Positions 32,084 to 41,439 of a DNA stretch of 64,000 bases are shown one piece after another. Location: assembly GCA_051881695.1 (NCBI GenBank), contig JBJEQJ010000020.1:290510-354509 (forward strand), read 5' to 3'. Within the stretch, counting starts at the first letter, position 1; every line of letters begins with the position of its first letter. Below the pieces are notes generated by a model, which saw only the letters and a program-made list of their open reading frames with translations, was not told where the DNA came from and did not search any database. The stretch comes from CAYJFG01 sp051881695 (GTDB lineage Bacteria > Bacillota > Clostridia > Oscillospirales > Acutalibacteraceae). The position numbers and the translations under genes are program-made.

Positions 32084-33463
32084 ATGGCAAAAATACCGTA
32101 CAGATTTTATTTGAGTGAGGATCAAATACCAAGACAATGGTATAACCTAAGGGCAGATATGAAAGAACAGCCGGACCCGATTATTAACCCTGCAACAATG
32201 AAGCCGGCGACAGAAGAGGATTTATACCCTGTGTTCTGTAAAAAGCTGGCGCACCAGGAAATGGACAGCGAAACACGCTATGTTGACATTCCCGATGAGG
32301 TGCTGGAGATGTATAAAATTTACCGTCCGTCTCCGCTTATCAGAGCATATAATCTTGAGAAGGAGCTTAAAACTCCGGCAAAGATTTACTATAAATTTGA
32401 GGGCAACAACACCTCCGGCAGTCACAAGCTTAATTCGGCTATTGCTCAGGCTTATTATGCAAAGGACCAGGGACTGACTTCTCTTACAACAGAAACGGGA
32501 GCAGGTCAGTGGGGAACAGCGCTGAGCGAGGCGTGCTCATATTTTAAGCTTCCGCTTACAGTGTTTATGGTAAAGGTTTCTTACGAGCAAAAACCGTTCA
32601 GAAAAGCAGTTATGCAGACCTTTGACGCAGACGTAATACCCAGCCCGAGCAATACAACTAATGTAGGCAGAGCAATACTCAAGGATAATCCCGACACTAC
32701 AGGAAGCCTGGGCTGTGCAATTTCCGAAGCTGTTGAAAAGGCAGTAACGACAGAGGGCTGCCGTTATGTGCTTGGCTCTGTGCTTAATCAGGTTTTACTG
32801 CACCAGTCTATTATCGGACTTGAAGCAAAAAAGGCTATGGATATTTTAGGAGAATACCCGGACGTTGTTATCGGCTGTGCAGGCGGTGGTTCTAACCTTG
32901 GCGGTTTAATTGCTCCATATATGCAGGATAAACTTACAGGCAAGGCAAACCCACGCATTGTGGCTGTTGAACCTGCGTCCTGTCCGTCCCTTACAAGAGG
33001 AAAATACGCATATGACTTCTGTGACACAGGTAAAATAACACCAATGGCGAAGATGTATACGTTAGGCTCAGCGTTTATACCGTCAGCAAACCACGCAGGA
33101 GGACTGCGCTATCACGGTATGTCGCCGATACTGTCAAAGCTTTATCACGACGGATATATGGAGGCAGTAGCGGTAGAGCAGACTAAGGTGTTTGAGGCGG
33201 CAACGCTTTTTGCAAAGACAGAAACTATACTGCCTGCTCCAGAATCTTCACACGCAATACGTGCGGCTATAGACGAGGCTGTAAAGTGCAGAGAAACAGG
33301 AGAGAAAAAGACAATTCTGTTCGGACTTACAGGCACAGGCTATTTTGATATGACTGCTTACAGCGCATATCACGACGGTAAAATGACCGATTATATTCCT
33401 ACTGACGAGGACTTGGAAAGAGGCTTTTCGCAGCTTCCTAAAATTCCGGGTATACAGGAATAA
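32084..33463 (+). CDS. trpB: tryptophan synthase beta chain, TrpB2 type
   Basis: A 459-residue PLP enzyme of the longer TrpB2 class. The PLP lysine is in GNNTSGSHKLNSAIAQAYYA, the phosphate-binding loop in GCAGGGSNLGG (GGGSN), and TTETGAGQWGTALSEA is typical. It makes L-tryptophan from indole (or indole-glycerol-phosphate-derived indole) and serine. No trpA lies nearby, so it may salvage indole. GGGAG precedes the ATG. Expression is controlled by the Trp T-box directly upstream, and a hairpin terminator follows. Confidence 0.93.
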   Translation: MAKIPYRFYLSEDQIPRQWYNLRADMKEQPDPIINPATMKPATEEDLYPVFCKKLAHQEMDSETRYVDIPDEVLEMYKIYRPSPLIRAYNLEKELKTPAKIYYKFEGNNTSGSHKLNSAIAQAYYAKDQGLTSLTTETGAGQWGTALSEACSYFKLPLTVFMVKVSYEQKPFRKAVMQTFDADVIPSPSNTTNVGRAILKDNPDTTGSLGCAISEAVEKAVTTEGCRYVLGSVLNQVLLHQSIIGLEAKKAMDILGEYPDVVIGCAGGGSNLGGLIAPYMQDKLTGKANPRIVAVEPASCPSLTRGKYAYDFCDTGKITPMAKMYTLGSAFIPSANHAGGLRYHGMSPILSKLYHDGYMEAVAVEQTKVFEAATLFAKTETILPAPESSHAIRAAIDEAVKCRETGEKKTILFGLTGTGYFDMTAYSAYHDGKMTDYIPTDEDLERGFSQLPKIPGIQE

Positions 33464-33486
33464 TTAAACTATTAATAATAAAAAAT

Positions 33487-33532
33487 GGCACGGCTATTGC
33501 ATTTATGCTGATAGCCGCGCTTTGTGTTTTTA
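33487..33532 (+). terminator. terminator after trpB
   Basis: CGGCTAT and ATAGCCG arms with flanking GC pairs and a 13-base loop, followed by TTTGTGTTTTT. A reasonable rho-independent terminator. Confidence 0.65.
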
Positions 33533-33571
33533 AGGGTTACTGCATTCACAGGAGATTTAATTTAATAGCGT

Positions 33572-36500
33572 TTACGATAAAACCTGTTTTGGTAAATCAA
33601 CTATCGAATCCTTTACAAAGGCTCTTAGAACCTTACTCATATCGCCTTGAGGCGGCTGCATAGGAGCAAGGAGCGTGTATTTATTCTCCATTTCATTTAT
33701 CACATTTCCCTGTAAATCACATTCTGTTATTATCTCTGTGACTTCGCAATGCTTTAAAAGCTTTCTTCCGTAAAATGCGCTGTAGCCGGAAGCCGATATA
33801 CCTGCCTCAATGGCGGAGCTTTCATATGTTTGGTTTTCATAGGAGAAATTAAATGATGTGTCAATTCCCGGCAAGATGTCTTTAAGCTCACCGCCTGCAC
33901 TTACATCCCAAGCAAATGTATTGGTTACAGCGAAGCCTTCCCGATAAGCTGACTTTTCGCCTTCGTTAGTTTTTACAATATCTGTAAGGCGAATCCAGTC
34001 GGTGTAATAATCACCGAATACCTCACATCTTGTTGATTTGCGGTTTACTGTTAATTCACTTGCAGAGATATTATATTCTTTTGTATTCTCCTGTACTATT
34101 ACCTTGCAGTATGCGCTTGTATTACTGCCGTCCTGAACTGTGCATTTAATTGTGGCTGTGCCGATTGACTTTGCATATACAATACCGTCAGGAGTAACCG
34201 TTGCTACCGATGGATCTGAGCTTTCCCATTTTAATGCTTTGTTGTCTGCCTCGGTGGGATAAATGTACGCTTTAAGCGCCAAGGGGGTACTCAGATTAAG
34301 ACCGTTTCCGGATTTTAAGGTGATTTGGCTGTAATTTAAGAACATATTGCTTGCTTTTACTTTATTGTTCGGGATTTGTTGATTTTGCAAATAAGCCGAG
34401 GTTCCTAAATGACTGCCAAGCTGTTCTCTGTTTGTGCTGTAAAACCATTTGTAGTCGTCCGGAGAGGCGGGAAGAGGATTTTTAATGGTAGAAGTACAGA
34501 TGTCTTTAAGCAGAACCTCCTTAGTATCGGTAGATGTTATAGTTCTTTCTACGGTTACGTTATATTCATGCCAGCGGTTTCTTGTGTAGAAGGAGCAATA
34601 CTCTCCTGCTGTCATATCTCTGGTAATTAAATTGTATTTAGACTGACTTGTTTCTTTTTCTTTTGTCCATTTTAAAGTTACTTTAGGCTGTATGCCAATG
34701 TCTTTAAATTTAAATGTGCCGGAAAAAGAGGTAGTAATTTTTGTGTTCTCTGCTTTTTCAATACCGAACCACTGTCCGTTCATATAGGCGTTGAAAACCG
34801 TTGACTTTTGTCCGTTGTTTTCAATTTCCATTTGATTCCACTGAGATACTGCTACGCCCTTATCTACCCTTTTGTCGGTTAATTCTTTATAGGTGATGGT
34901 ATAGTTTTGCTTTAAGCCCTGTGTAACCTTAACCTTGCAGACAGCGGCAGCACTTCCGTTTTTAGCTTTTACTGTAATTGTAGTTTCGCCTGTTAAATAT
35001 GTGCGTATTTTTCCGTTTTTGTCAACAGTTGCAACATAGGGTTTGCTGCTGCTCCAGCTTACAAGCCCTCCCTTGTTTTTGACAGTTGCGGTAAGGGCAG
35101 CTAAATCTCCTTGACGCAGAGAAAGCGATTTTTTATTTAGGCTTATTGATGTTACCTTAATTACTTCCCACTTTGCATACAAAGTTTTGTTTCCTGTGCT
35201 TCCTTTGGCTATTTGCGTTACCTTACTGCTTGATTTAAAGCTTTTGTCTGTGTACCAGCCTTTGAAGGTATAGCCTGTTCGGGTTGGGTTATTTAGGGTA
35301 ATTGTAGATGAAGTCACCTTATAGATTTCAGGGTTTGAGGAGTTATTTTTGCCGCCGTTTAAAACATAGGAAATTTTGTATGTGTTTGCAGACCACTTAG
35401 CATATAGAGTTTTGTTTCCTTTGCTTCCTTTGGCTATTTGCGTTACCTTACTGCTTGATTTAAAGCTTTTGTCTGTGTACCAGCCTTTGAAGGTATAGCC
35501 TGTTCGGGTTGGGTTATTTAGGGTAATTGTAGATGAAGTCACCTTATAGATTTCAGGGTTTGAGGAGTTATTTTTGCCGCCGTTTAAAACATAGGAAATT
35601 TTGTATGTGTTTGCAGACCACTTAGCATATAGAGTTTTGTTTCCTTTGCTTCCTTTGGCTATTTGCGTTACCTTACTGCTTGATTTAAAGCTTTTGTCTG
35701 TGTACCAGCCTTTGAAGGTATAGCCTGCTCGGGTTGGGTTTTTAAGGGTGATAGTTGACGAGGTTTTCTTATAGGTTGACGGATTTGCAGAATCATTCTT
35801 GCCGCCGTTTAAAACATAGGTGATTTTATATGTATCGCTTGAAGTTGAAGTACTGAATTTAAAGCCATTACTTTTTGCATATTTTTCGGCAGCTGTACCT
35901 TTGCCTCCAGTTATTTTAAAGCCGCTGATTTTCTTATAACTAAAAGTAGGTTCATCAAAATAATAGCCTAATGCATATCGACCGATTTCTTTAACGCTGT
36001 TTGGTATTGTTATACTTTTAAGATTTGTACAGCTACTAAAAGCACAAACCTGAATGTATTTAACGCTGTTTGGTATTGTGACACTTTTTAGGTTTTTACA
36101 ATTATCAAATGCAGTATTTGATATTACAGTTGTTCCGCTTTTTATGGTTATTGAAGTGTTCTTTGGCATAGAACCCTTATACTCATACGCTGCCTTTCCA
36201 AGGTAGATAACGCCGTTTGGTTGTTTTTTATACCAAGCGGTGTTTGCAAATGCATCAAAACCAATTTTTGCACAGCCGCTAAAGGTTATACTTTTCAGGT
36301 TCGTACAATTCCAGAAAGACGCCTGTGCAATGTTTGTTACACTATTGGGGATTTTAATACTTGTAAGACCTGTGCAATTATAAAAAGACATAAAGCCTAT
36401 TGATTGAACTGTATTAGGAATAGTGATGCTTTTCAAATTTTCTTCATTCATAAATGCACCGTGGGATATGGCTTTTGTTCCGCTTTTAATGGCTATGGAT

Positions 36501-37015
36501 TTGTTTTTCGGCATACTGCCTTTATAGTCCAGAGCTACTTTTCCGGCATATACTACACCGTTGGGTTTGCTGTTATACCATGCCGTTCCATCAAATGAAT
36601 CGGATGTTATGTCAACGGTGCTGGCGGGAATTTTAATGGTTTTTAAAGACTTGCAACCGGCAAATGCACCTTGACAAATTACTTTAACGCTGCTTGGAAT
36701 CGTAACGCTTTTAAGCTTTGTATTGTTGCTGAATGCATAAACGCCTAGGTGTGTAACATTTTTTCCCTTGATTTTACTTGGGATGGTAAGCGTGCTTGCC
36801 TTGCCGGTGTATTTTGTAATGCAAACTGTGCCGCCTGATTTAACATAGTTTCCATCAGAATCTACATAATAAAATTGATAGTCACCGCTTGAAATGCCTG
36901 CGGCGCTGGTTTGTGTGGTTACCGCACCGGCAGATATCGATGTAATACACACAACGCTTGCAAGCATCACAAACGCCATTAATACCGATAAGCTTATTCT
37001 TAGTTTTTTATGCAT
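33572..37015 (-). CDS. secreted surface protein with BspA leucine-rich, InlB B and Ig-like domains
   Basis: An 1147-residue protein. Signal peptide at 1-31 (KKLRISLSVLMAFVMLASVV, cleavage near SAGA). Residues about 60-390 are BspA-type leucine-rich repeats (for example LKSVTIPSSVKVICQGAFAG). Residues about 393-615 are three InlB B-repeats (YTFKGWYTDKSF...KTLYAKW), the last two almost identical. Residues about 619-700 and 890-980 are Big_2 Ig-like domains (VSWSSSKPYVATVD; LKWESSDPSVATVT). The remaining parts are unrecognised. No LPXTG anchor or cell-wall binding repeat is visible, so attachment is unclear. Such proteins mediate contact with host or diet surfaces. A good promoter lies at 37129-37157. 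Confidence 0.9.
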   Translation of the reverse strand: MHKKLRISLSVLMAFVMLASVVCITSISAGAVTTQTSAAGISSGDYQFYYVDSDGNYVKSGGTVCITKYTGKASTLTIPSKIKGKNVTHLGVYAFSNNTKLKSVTIPSSVKVICQGAFAGCKSLKTIKIPASTVDITSDSFDGTAWYNSKPNGVVYAGKVALDYKGSMPKNKSIAIKSGTKAISHGAFMNEENLKSITIPNTVQSIGFMSFYNCTGLTSIKIPNSVTNIAQASFWNCTNLKSITFSGCAKIGFDAFANTAWYKKQPNGVIYLGKAAYEYKGSMPKNTSITIKSGTTVISNTAFDNCKNLKSVTIPNSVKYIQVCAFSSCTNLKSITIPNSVKEIGRYALGYYFDEPTFSYKKISGFKITGGKGTAAEKYAKSNGFKFSTSTSSDTYKITYVLNGGKNDSANPSTYKKTSSTITLKNPTRAGYTFKGWYTDKSFKSSSKVTQIAKGSKGNKTLYAKWSANTYKISYVLNGGKNNSSNPEIYKVTSSTITLNNPTRTGYTFKGWYTDKSFKSSSKVTQIAKGSKGNKTLYAKWSANTYKISYVLNGGKNNSSNPEIYKVTSSTITLNNPTRTGYTFKGWYTDKSFKSSSKVTQIAKGSTGNKTLYAKWEVIKVTSISLNKKSLSLRQGDLAALTATVKNKGGLVSWSSSKPYVATVDKNGKIRTYLTGETTITVKAKNGSAAAVCKVKVTQGLKQNYTITYKELTDKRVDKGVAVSQWNQMEIENNGQKSTVFNAYMNGQWFGIEKAENTKITTSFSGTFKFKDIGIQPKVTLKWTKEKETSQSKYNLITRDMTAGEYCSFYTRNRWHEYNVTVERTITSTDTKEVLLKDICTSTIKNPLPASPDDYKWFYSTNREQLGSHLGTSAYLQNQQIPNNKVKASNMFLNYSQITLKSGNGLNLSTPLALKAYIYPTEADNKALKWESSDPSVATVTPDGIVYAKSIGTATIKCTVQDGSNTSAYCKVIVQENTKEYNISASELTVNRKSTRCEVFGDYYTDWIRLTDIVKTNEGEKSAYREGFAVTNTFAWDVSAGGELKDILPGIDTSFNFSYENQTYESSAIEAGISASGYSAFYGRKLLKHCEVTEIITECDLQGNVINEMENKYTLLAPMQPPQGDMSKVLRAFVKDSIVDLPKQVLS
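35172..35621 (-). repeat. two tandem 225-bp repeats encoding InlB B-repeats
   Basis: Two adjacent 225-bp (75-codon) units, nearly identical at DNA level, code for InlB B-repeats; a third, more diverged unit lies at about 35622-35838. The high identity makes expansion or contraction by recombination likely. Confidence 0.88.
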
Positions 37016-37128
37016 AATAATTCCTCCTTGTCTTTATAAAGCCTTGTCAGCATAATAAAACCTTTAAACTTAAAAAGAAAATTTTTGCAGAAAAGTTGTA
37101 TTGCGCCTTGTATGAACTTTATATTTAA

Positions 37129-37157
37129 ATTATACTATCTATTTCCATATTATTCAA
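37129..37157 (-). promoter_or_regulatory. sigma-A promoter of the surface protein gene
   Basis: On the - strand TTGAAT, a 17-base spacer and TATAAT, about 115 bases before the start codon. Confidence 0.72.
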
Positions 37158-37346
37158 GGGAATATATATACTGATGTTCGTTATTGTGTAAAGAAACCGT
37201 CTACTCTTGCAAGGTAACATTGTTTATAAATACTGATACAAGGGAGTAAAGGTAATAACGCTTGGAAGGCTTATATAGTTATTGTGCTAAGTACTGACTT
37301 AGCATGATAAAAAGGATAACAGTACAATAAAATAAAAAAGTATTTT
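37158..37346. other. intergenic stretch before the phage-like cassette
   Basis: AT-rich, no ORF. It holds a small inverted repeat (GCTAAGTACTGACTTAGC around 37290-37307). No att-like duplication of sequence at the far end of the cassette was noticed. Confidence 0.4.
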
Positions 37347-37383
37347 AAAAAGTTGACCGTTTGGGGTCAACTTTTATTTTTTT
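37347..37383 (+). terminator. intrinsic terminator at the left edge of the phage-like cassette
   Basis: AAAAGTTGACC and GGTCAACTTTT flank a 6-base loop and are followed by ATTTTTTTG. No gene precedes it on the + strand, so it may insulate the cassette from upstream transcription or end an unseen transcript. Confidence 0.75.
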
Positions 37384-37485
37384 GTGCGTTATGGATGTAA
37401 GGGTTATTTGCAGATACAAAAAATAATTGAAATAAAAAATTTGGTTTTGTTCTGCAACCTTACAAATTCTTCGGAGGTAAACGCT

Positions 37486-38001
37486 ATGACAGAGGATGAA
37501 AAAAAGCTTACAAAACGTGAAAGGGACTTTTGCCGTGCATATGTTGAGGTTGGCAACGCAAGAGAGGCGGCTGTGGCGGCAGGATTTGAAAATAACGCCG
37601 AGCTTTGCGGCAGACAGCTTTTGTGCAGGATGGAGATATTAAAGGAAATTAACAGGCTTTTAAGCAGAAGAAAAGCATTGCTGGAGCTTAAAGCGCTTAG
37701 CGGATACGAACGGTTGGCGTTCGGCAGTATTACAGACAGCATAAGGCTTTTGTTTATGGATAAGATTGACCGTGAAGAGCTTGAGAGTATGAATCTATTT
37801 AATATTGCAGAGATTAAAAAGCCCAAGGACGGAGCAATAGAGATTAAGTTTTTTGACAGATTGAAGGCGCTTGAAAAGCTGTCGGAGGGATACGGCGGCA
37901 GAGAGAATTCTGCGGCTCCGTTTTATTCCGCACTTGAGCAGAGCGCACAGGCTCTGAAGAATGAAGAGGCGATACCGAATGAGATTTTAGAAAGGAGCTA
38001 A
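37486..38001 (+). CDS. terS: phage terminase small subunit
   Basis: A 171-residue protein. The start at 37486 has CGGAGG upstream. The N-terminus KLTKRERDFCRAYVEVGNAR followed by EAAVAAGF is the helix-turn-helix of small terminases, which recognise phage DNA for packaging; the C-terminus is charged. It is the first gene of the structural cassette and overlaps the open frame of the large subunit. It resembles XtmA of PBSX-type elements in position and size. Confidence 0.85.
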   Translation: MTEDEKKLTKRERDFCRAYVEVGNAREAAVAAGFENNAELCGRQLLCRMEILKEINRLLSRRKALLELKALSGYERLAFGSITDSIRLLFMDKIDREELESMNLFNIAEIKKPKDGAIEIKFFDRLKALEKLSEGYGGRENSAAPFYSALEQSAQALKNEEAIPNEILERS

Positions 38002-38006
38002 CAGAT

Positions 38007-39269
38007 ATAGGCTTAGAGTTTAAACCGTTTTCCAAAAAGCAGTTAAAAACCTTAACCTGGTGGTGTGAAAACAGTGAGGACAGCAGAAAAGACGCAGTTA
38101 TCTGCGACGGGGCAGTAAGAAGCGGCAAAACAGTTTGTATGGGCATATCGTTTATATCGTGGGCTTTTTACAGGTTTAACGGTGCGGATTTTGCGCTTTG
38201 CGGAAAGACGATACGCTCGCTTAGAAGAAATGTTGTTTCCGTTATTATCCCTGTTTTAAAAGAGCTGGGCTTTTGCTGTGAGGAAAAAATCTCTGCAAAT
38301 ATTCTTGAGATAACATACGGTAAACGCAAAAACAGATTTTATCTTTTCGGCGGCAAGGATGAATCGTCTGCTTCTCTTATACAGGGTATGACTTTGTCGG
38401 GCGTTTTATTTGACGAGGTCGCACTTATGCCGAAATCGTTTGTTGAGCAGGCTCTGGCAAGATGCTCTGTAAACGGCTCAAAATTCTGGTTTAACTGCAA
38501 CCCGCAGTACCCGGGTCATTGGTTTTACAGAGAGTGGATTTTAGGCAGAGAGAAGAAAAACGCACTGTATATTCACTTTAAAATGGAGGACAACCCCTCG
38601 CTTTCAAAAAAGATGCTTGAACGGTACAAGGGACTTTATTCGGGGACTTTTTACGAAAGGTTTATCGAGGGGAAATGGGTGTCTGCACAAGGAGCTGTCT
38701 ATCCGTTTATGGAAAGCGATAATATGTATTTTGACGTACCTGAAAATCTGTCCGGAAGCTATGTTATTTCCTGCGACTACGGTACGGTTAATCCTGCTTC
38801 GTTTGGACTTTGGGCGCAGTGCGGAGAAAGCTGGTACAGAATTGACGAGTATTACTATAACTCTAGGGAAAAAGGCTTACAGCGAACAGACGAGGAGCAT
38901 TATGCCGCCTTGCTTGAGCTTGCAGGCGGCAGAAATGTTGAATGTGTGATTGTAGACCCGTCTGCCGCAAGCTTTATTGAAACAATAAAGAGGCACGGCA
39001 GATTTAATGTGATACCTGCTAAAAACAGCGTTGTGGACGGAATACGAAAGGTGTCCACTGCGCTTAAGGACGGAAGGATTAGAATCTGCCGCAGCTGCAC
39101 CGACAGCAGAAGAGAATTTTCTCTTTACCGCTGGACAGACGGAGGAGCAAGCGACGCACCGGTTAAGGAAAACGACCACGCAATGGACGATATACGGTAT
39201 TTTGTAGCCACATATTTAAACAGCGGCAGCGGTATATATGCCGTTGCGGCAAAAAGGAAAGGAGGCTGA
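38007..39269 (+). CDS. terL: phage terminase large subunit, non-standard start (ATA)
   Basis: About 420 residues. The Walker A motif GAVRSGKT (38109-38132) lies upstream of the first ATG (38139), so the real start must be earlier. The frame is open from 37983, but no ATG, GTG or TTG exists between there and 38139. AAAGGAG (37991-37997) has ideal spacing to ATA at 38007, the most likely start. Other motifs include LFDEVALMP (Walker B) and CDYGTVNPASFG (nuclease domain, first Asp) and later IVDPSAASFIE. It is the ATP-driven DNA packaging motor and nuclease, XtmB-like. Confidence 0.85.
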   Translation: MGLEFKPFSKKQLKTLTWWCENSEDSRKDAVICDGAVRSGKTVCMGISFISWAFYRFNGADFALCGKTIRSLRRNVVSVIIPVLKELGFCCEEKISANILEITYGKRKNRFYLFGGKDESSASLIQGMTLSGVLFDEVALMPKSFVEQALARCSVNGSKFWFNCNPQYPGHWFYREWILGREKKNALYIHFKMEDNPSLSKKMLERYKGLYSGTFYERFIEGKWVSAQGAVYPFMESDNMYFDVPENLSGSYVISCDYGTVNPASFGLWAQCGESWYRIDEYYYNSREKGLQRTDEEHYAALLELAGGRNVECVIVDPSAASFIETIKRHGRFNVIPAKNSVVDGIRKVSTALKDGRIRICRSCTDSRREFSLYRWTDGGASDAPVKENDHAMDDIRYFVATYLNSGSGIYAVAAKRKGG

Positions 39270-39273
39270 TGCC

Positions 39274-40446
39274 GTGAGATTTTTTAAACAGAGAAACAGC
39301 GAAAAGGAAAGTACGCTGTCGCCTGTGCAGACGGCGCAGGGCAGACGCTTTACACATCCGTTTACAGCGATTAACGGCTATATACCGCTTAAAACACCTG
39401 AAAACGATTTGTATAAGTGCTTAAGAGAGGCAATACCCATAATAGACGCTGCAATATTAAAGACGGTGCGCCTTATCGGCAGCTTTAAGATTGAATGTGC
39501 CGATAAAAGCGAGGAAATGGAGATAAACAGCTTTTTAAAACAGGTAAGAGTGAACGGTAGCTCATACGGTATTACTGCTTTTTTATCGTCATACCTTGAC
39601 CAGCTAATGACCTACGGCACAGCAGTAGGCGAGATTGTGCTAAGCAGAGAAAAAACAGCAGTAGCCGCACTTTATAACGCAAGCCTTGACAATATTGAGC
39701 TTAAGGCAGAGGATAATCCGCTAAATATCACTGTTTATGCAAAGAATTCTGCGGGAGAAAATATAGCTGTCCCATATCAGGGACTTATAATGCTTTCGGC
39801 GTTATATCCGGAGCCCGGGTGTGTTAAGGGTACGTCTGTTTTAAAGGGACTTCCGTTTGTCGGCGGCGTTTTGCTGAAAATAATCAATACTATCGGTATT
39901 AACTGGGAAAGAGTAGGCAATGTTCGCTTTGCGGTAACGTATAAGCCGGGCGGAGATGTTTCTGAAAGGGCGTTTACGAAAGAAAGAGTAAACCAGATTG
40001 CGGAGCAATGGAGCAAGGCTATGCGTGAAAGCGGAGAGGTAAGCGACTTTGTGTCCGTAGGCGATGTAAGCATAAAGGCGATAGGTGCAGATAATCAGAT
40101 ATTAAACAGCGAAATACCAGTGCGGCAGATGATAGAGCAAATTATTGCAAAGCTTTCCATACCGCCGTTTTTGCTGGGACTTTCGTGGTCTACTACTGAG
40201 CGTATGTCCTCTCAGCAGGCAGATATTCTCACAAGCGAGCTTGAATACTACAGAGAGCTTTTAAACCCGGTTATAAGAAAGATTTGTACGCTTTGGTTTA
40301 AGCTGAACGGAAGCGATACGCAGTACGAAATTGTCTGGAATAACATCAATTTGCAAGACGAGGTGGAGCTTGCTAACGCAAGGCTATTAAATGCACAGGC
40401 GAAGCAGCTTGAAAACGAGAATGAAAGTAAAAAGGGAGGTGAGTAA
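39274..40446 (+). CDS. phage portal protein
   Basis: About 390 residues from GTG at 39274, which has AAAGGAGG 8-9 bases upstream. The order of the regions fits a portal: an N-terminal arm, a central stem region (INWERVGNVRFAVTYKPGGD), and a C-terminal clip/crown with MSSQQADILTSELEYYRELL and a final helix. Portals form the dodecameric ring through which DNA enters the head. It lies between large terminase and protease as usual. The exact family (SPP1/PBSX-like or Mu-like) is uncertain. Confidence 0.82.
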   Translation: MRFFKQRNSEKESTLSPVQTAQGRRFTHPFTAINGYIPLKTPENDLYKCLREAIPIIDAAILKTVRLIGSFKIECADKSEEMEINSFLKQVRVNGSSYGITAFLSSYLDQLMTYGTAVGEIVLSREKTAVAALYNASLDNIELKAEDNPLNITVYAKNSAGENIAVPYQGLIMLSALYPEPGCVKGTSVLKGLPFVGGVLLKIINTIGINWERVGNVRFAVTYKPGGDVSERAFTKERVNQIAEQWSKAMRESGEVSDFVSVGDVSIKAIGADNQILNSEIPVRQMIEQIIAKLSIPPFLLGLSWSTTERMSSQQADILTSELEYYRELLNPVIRKICTLWFKLNGSDTQYEIVWNNINLQDEVELANARLLNAQAKQLENENESKKGGE

Positions 40447-41421
40447 ATGAAGCAGGGCTATGTAATAAAGGGTATGGAGAAGGAAATATCGGCAAAGGAT
40501 ATGGAGCTTATTAATAAGTACACAATGCGAAAGCTTAAGCCAAACGAGGTTTATACGTTTAAGGTTGTGCTTTGCGATAACGATATTGACCGTGACTTTG
40601 AGTGCTTTTCTGTAAAGGCGCTTAATCAGATGAAGGAGCTGTTTGTAGGGAAAACAGGTGTGTTTGACCACAACCCGAAAGCCGGAAATCAAGCGGCAAG
40701 AATATACGACTGCTTTGTTGAAGATGTTGACGGCAAAAAAACGGAAACAGGAGAGGATTATGTAAGGCTTATAGCAAAGGCGTATTTGCCAAGAAGCGAA
40801 AAAAACGAGGATTTTATCTTAAACCTGGACAGCGGTATTCAGAAAGAGGTAAGCGTAGGATGCAGCGTAAGCAAAAGTATTTGCTCTATATGCGGTCAGC
40901 AAAAAGGCGGCGGTATTTGCTCACACCAAAAGGGAAAGAAATATGACGGAGAGCTTTGCTACTTTGTGCTTGACGAAATTGCAGACGCATACGAATGGAG
41001 CTTTGTTGCCGTGCCTGCTCAAAGAAAAGCAGGGGTAATTAAAGCGTATGAGATTAAAACGGAGGTAAATAGCGTGCAGGATATTAAAAAAGCATTAAAA
41101 GCAGGAAATGATTTATCGCTGACGAAAGAACAGTCCGATAAATTGTACAATTATATTGAAGAGCTTGAAAAGTATGCAGAGTTTGGCAAAGCGTACAGAG
41201 AAGAGCTTAAAAATGATGTTGCAAGGCTTATGCTTTTGCAAAACATAGATATACCAAAAAAGGCTATGCTTTGTGTTGCTGATAAAATGACAATAGAGGA
41301 GCTTAAGGCTTTTAAAAAGGGATTTGAAGAAAAGGAAAACGGCTGTTTTATACAAAAGCCACAGCTATATACGGCAGGACAAGGCAGTAATTTAAGCGAA
41401 AACGATAATTATAAGCTATAA
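40447..41421 (+). CDS. phage prohead protease (XkdF-like) with scaffold-like tail
   Basis: A 324-residue protein. The first 205 residues match the XkdF-type/caudoviral prohead protease: VVLCDNDIDRDFECFSVKAL, then GKTGVFDHNP and AYEWSFVAVPAQRKAGVI. A cysteine-rich insert (CSICGQQKGGGICSHQ) probably binds zinc. Residues about 215-300 are helical and charged and could be the scaffold part. It directly follows the portal gene (2-base spacing) and precedes the decoration and capsid genes, as in other tailed phages. Confidence 0.78.
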   Translation: MKQGYVIKGMEKEISAKDMELINKYTMRKLKPNEVYTFKVVLCDNDIDRDFECFSVKALNQMKELFVGKTGVFDHNPKAGNQAARIYDCFVEDVDGKKTETGEDYVRLIAKAYLPRSEKNEDFILNLDSGIQKEVSVGCSVSKSICSICGQQKGGGICSHQKGKKYDGELCYFVLDEIADAYEWSFVAVPAQRKAGVIKAYEIKTEVNSVQDIKKALKAGNDLSLTKEQSDKLYNYIEELEKYAEFGKAYREELKNDVARLMLLQNIDIPKKAMLCVADKMTIEELKAFKKGFEEKENGCFIQKPQLYTAGQGSNLSENDNYKL

Positions 41422-41439
41422 AAGAAAGGATGAATTTTT

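Noticed and set aside
38139..39269. Terminase large subunit starting at the first ATG
   Set aside because: That start would leave out the Walker A motif GAVRSGKT encoded just upstream, so the protein would be inactive.
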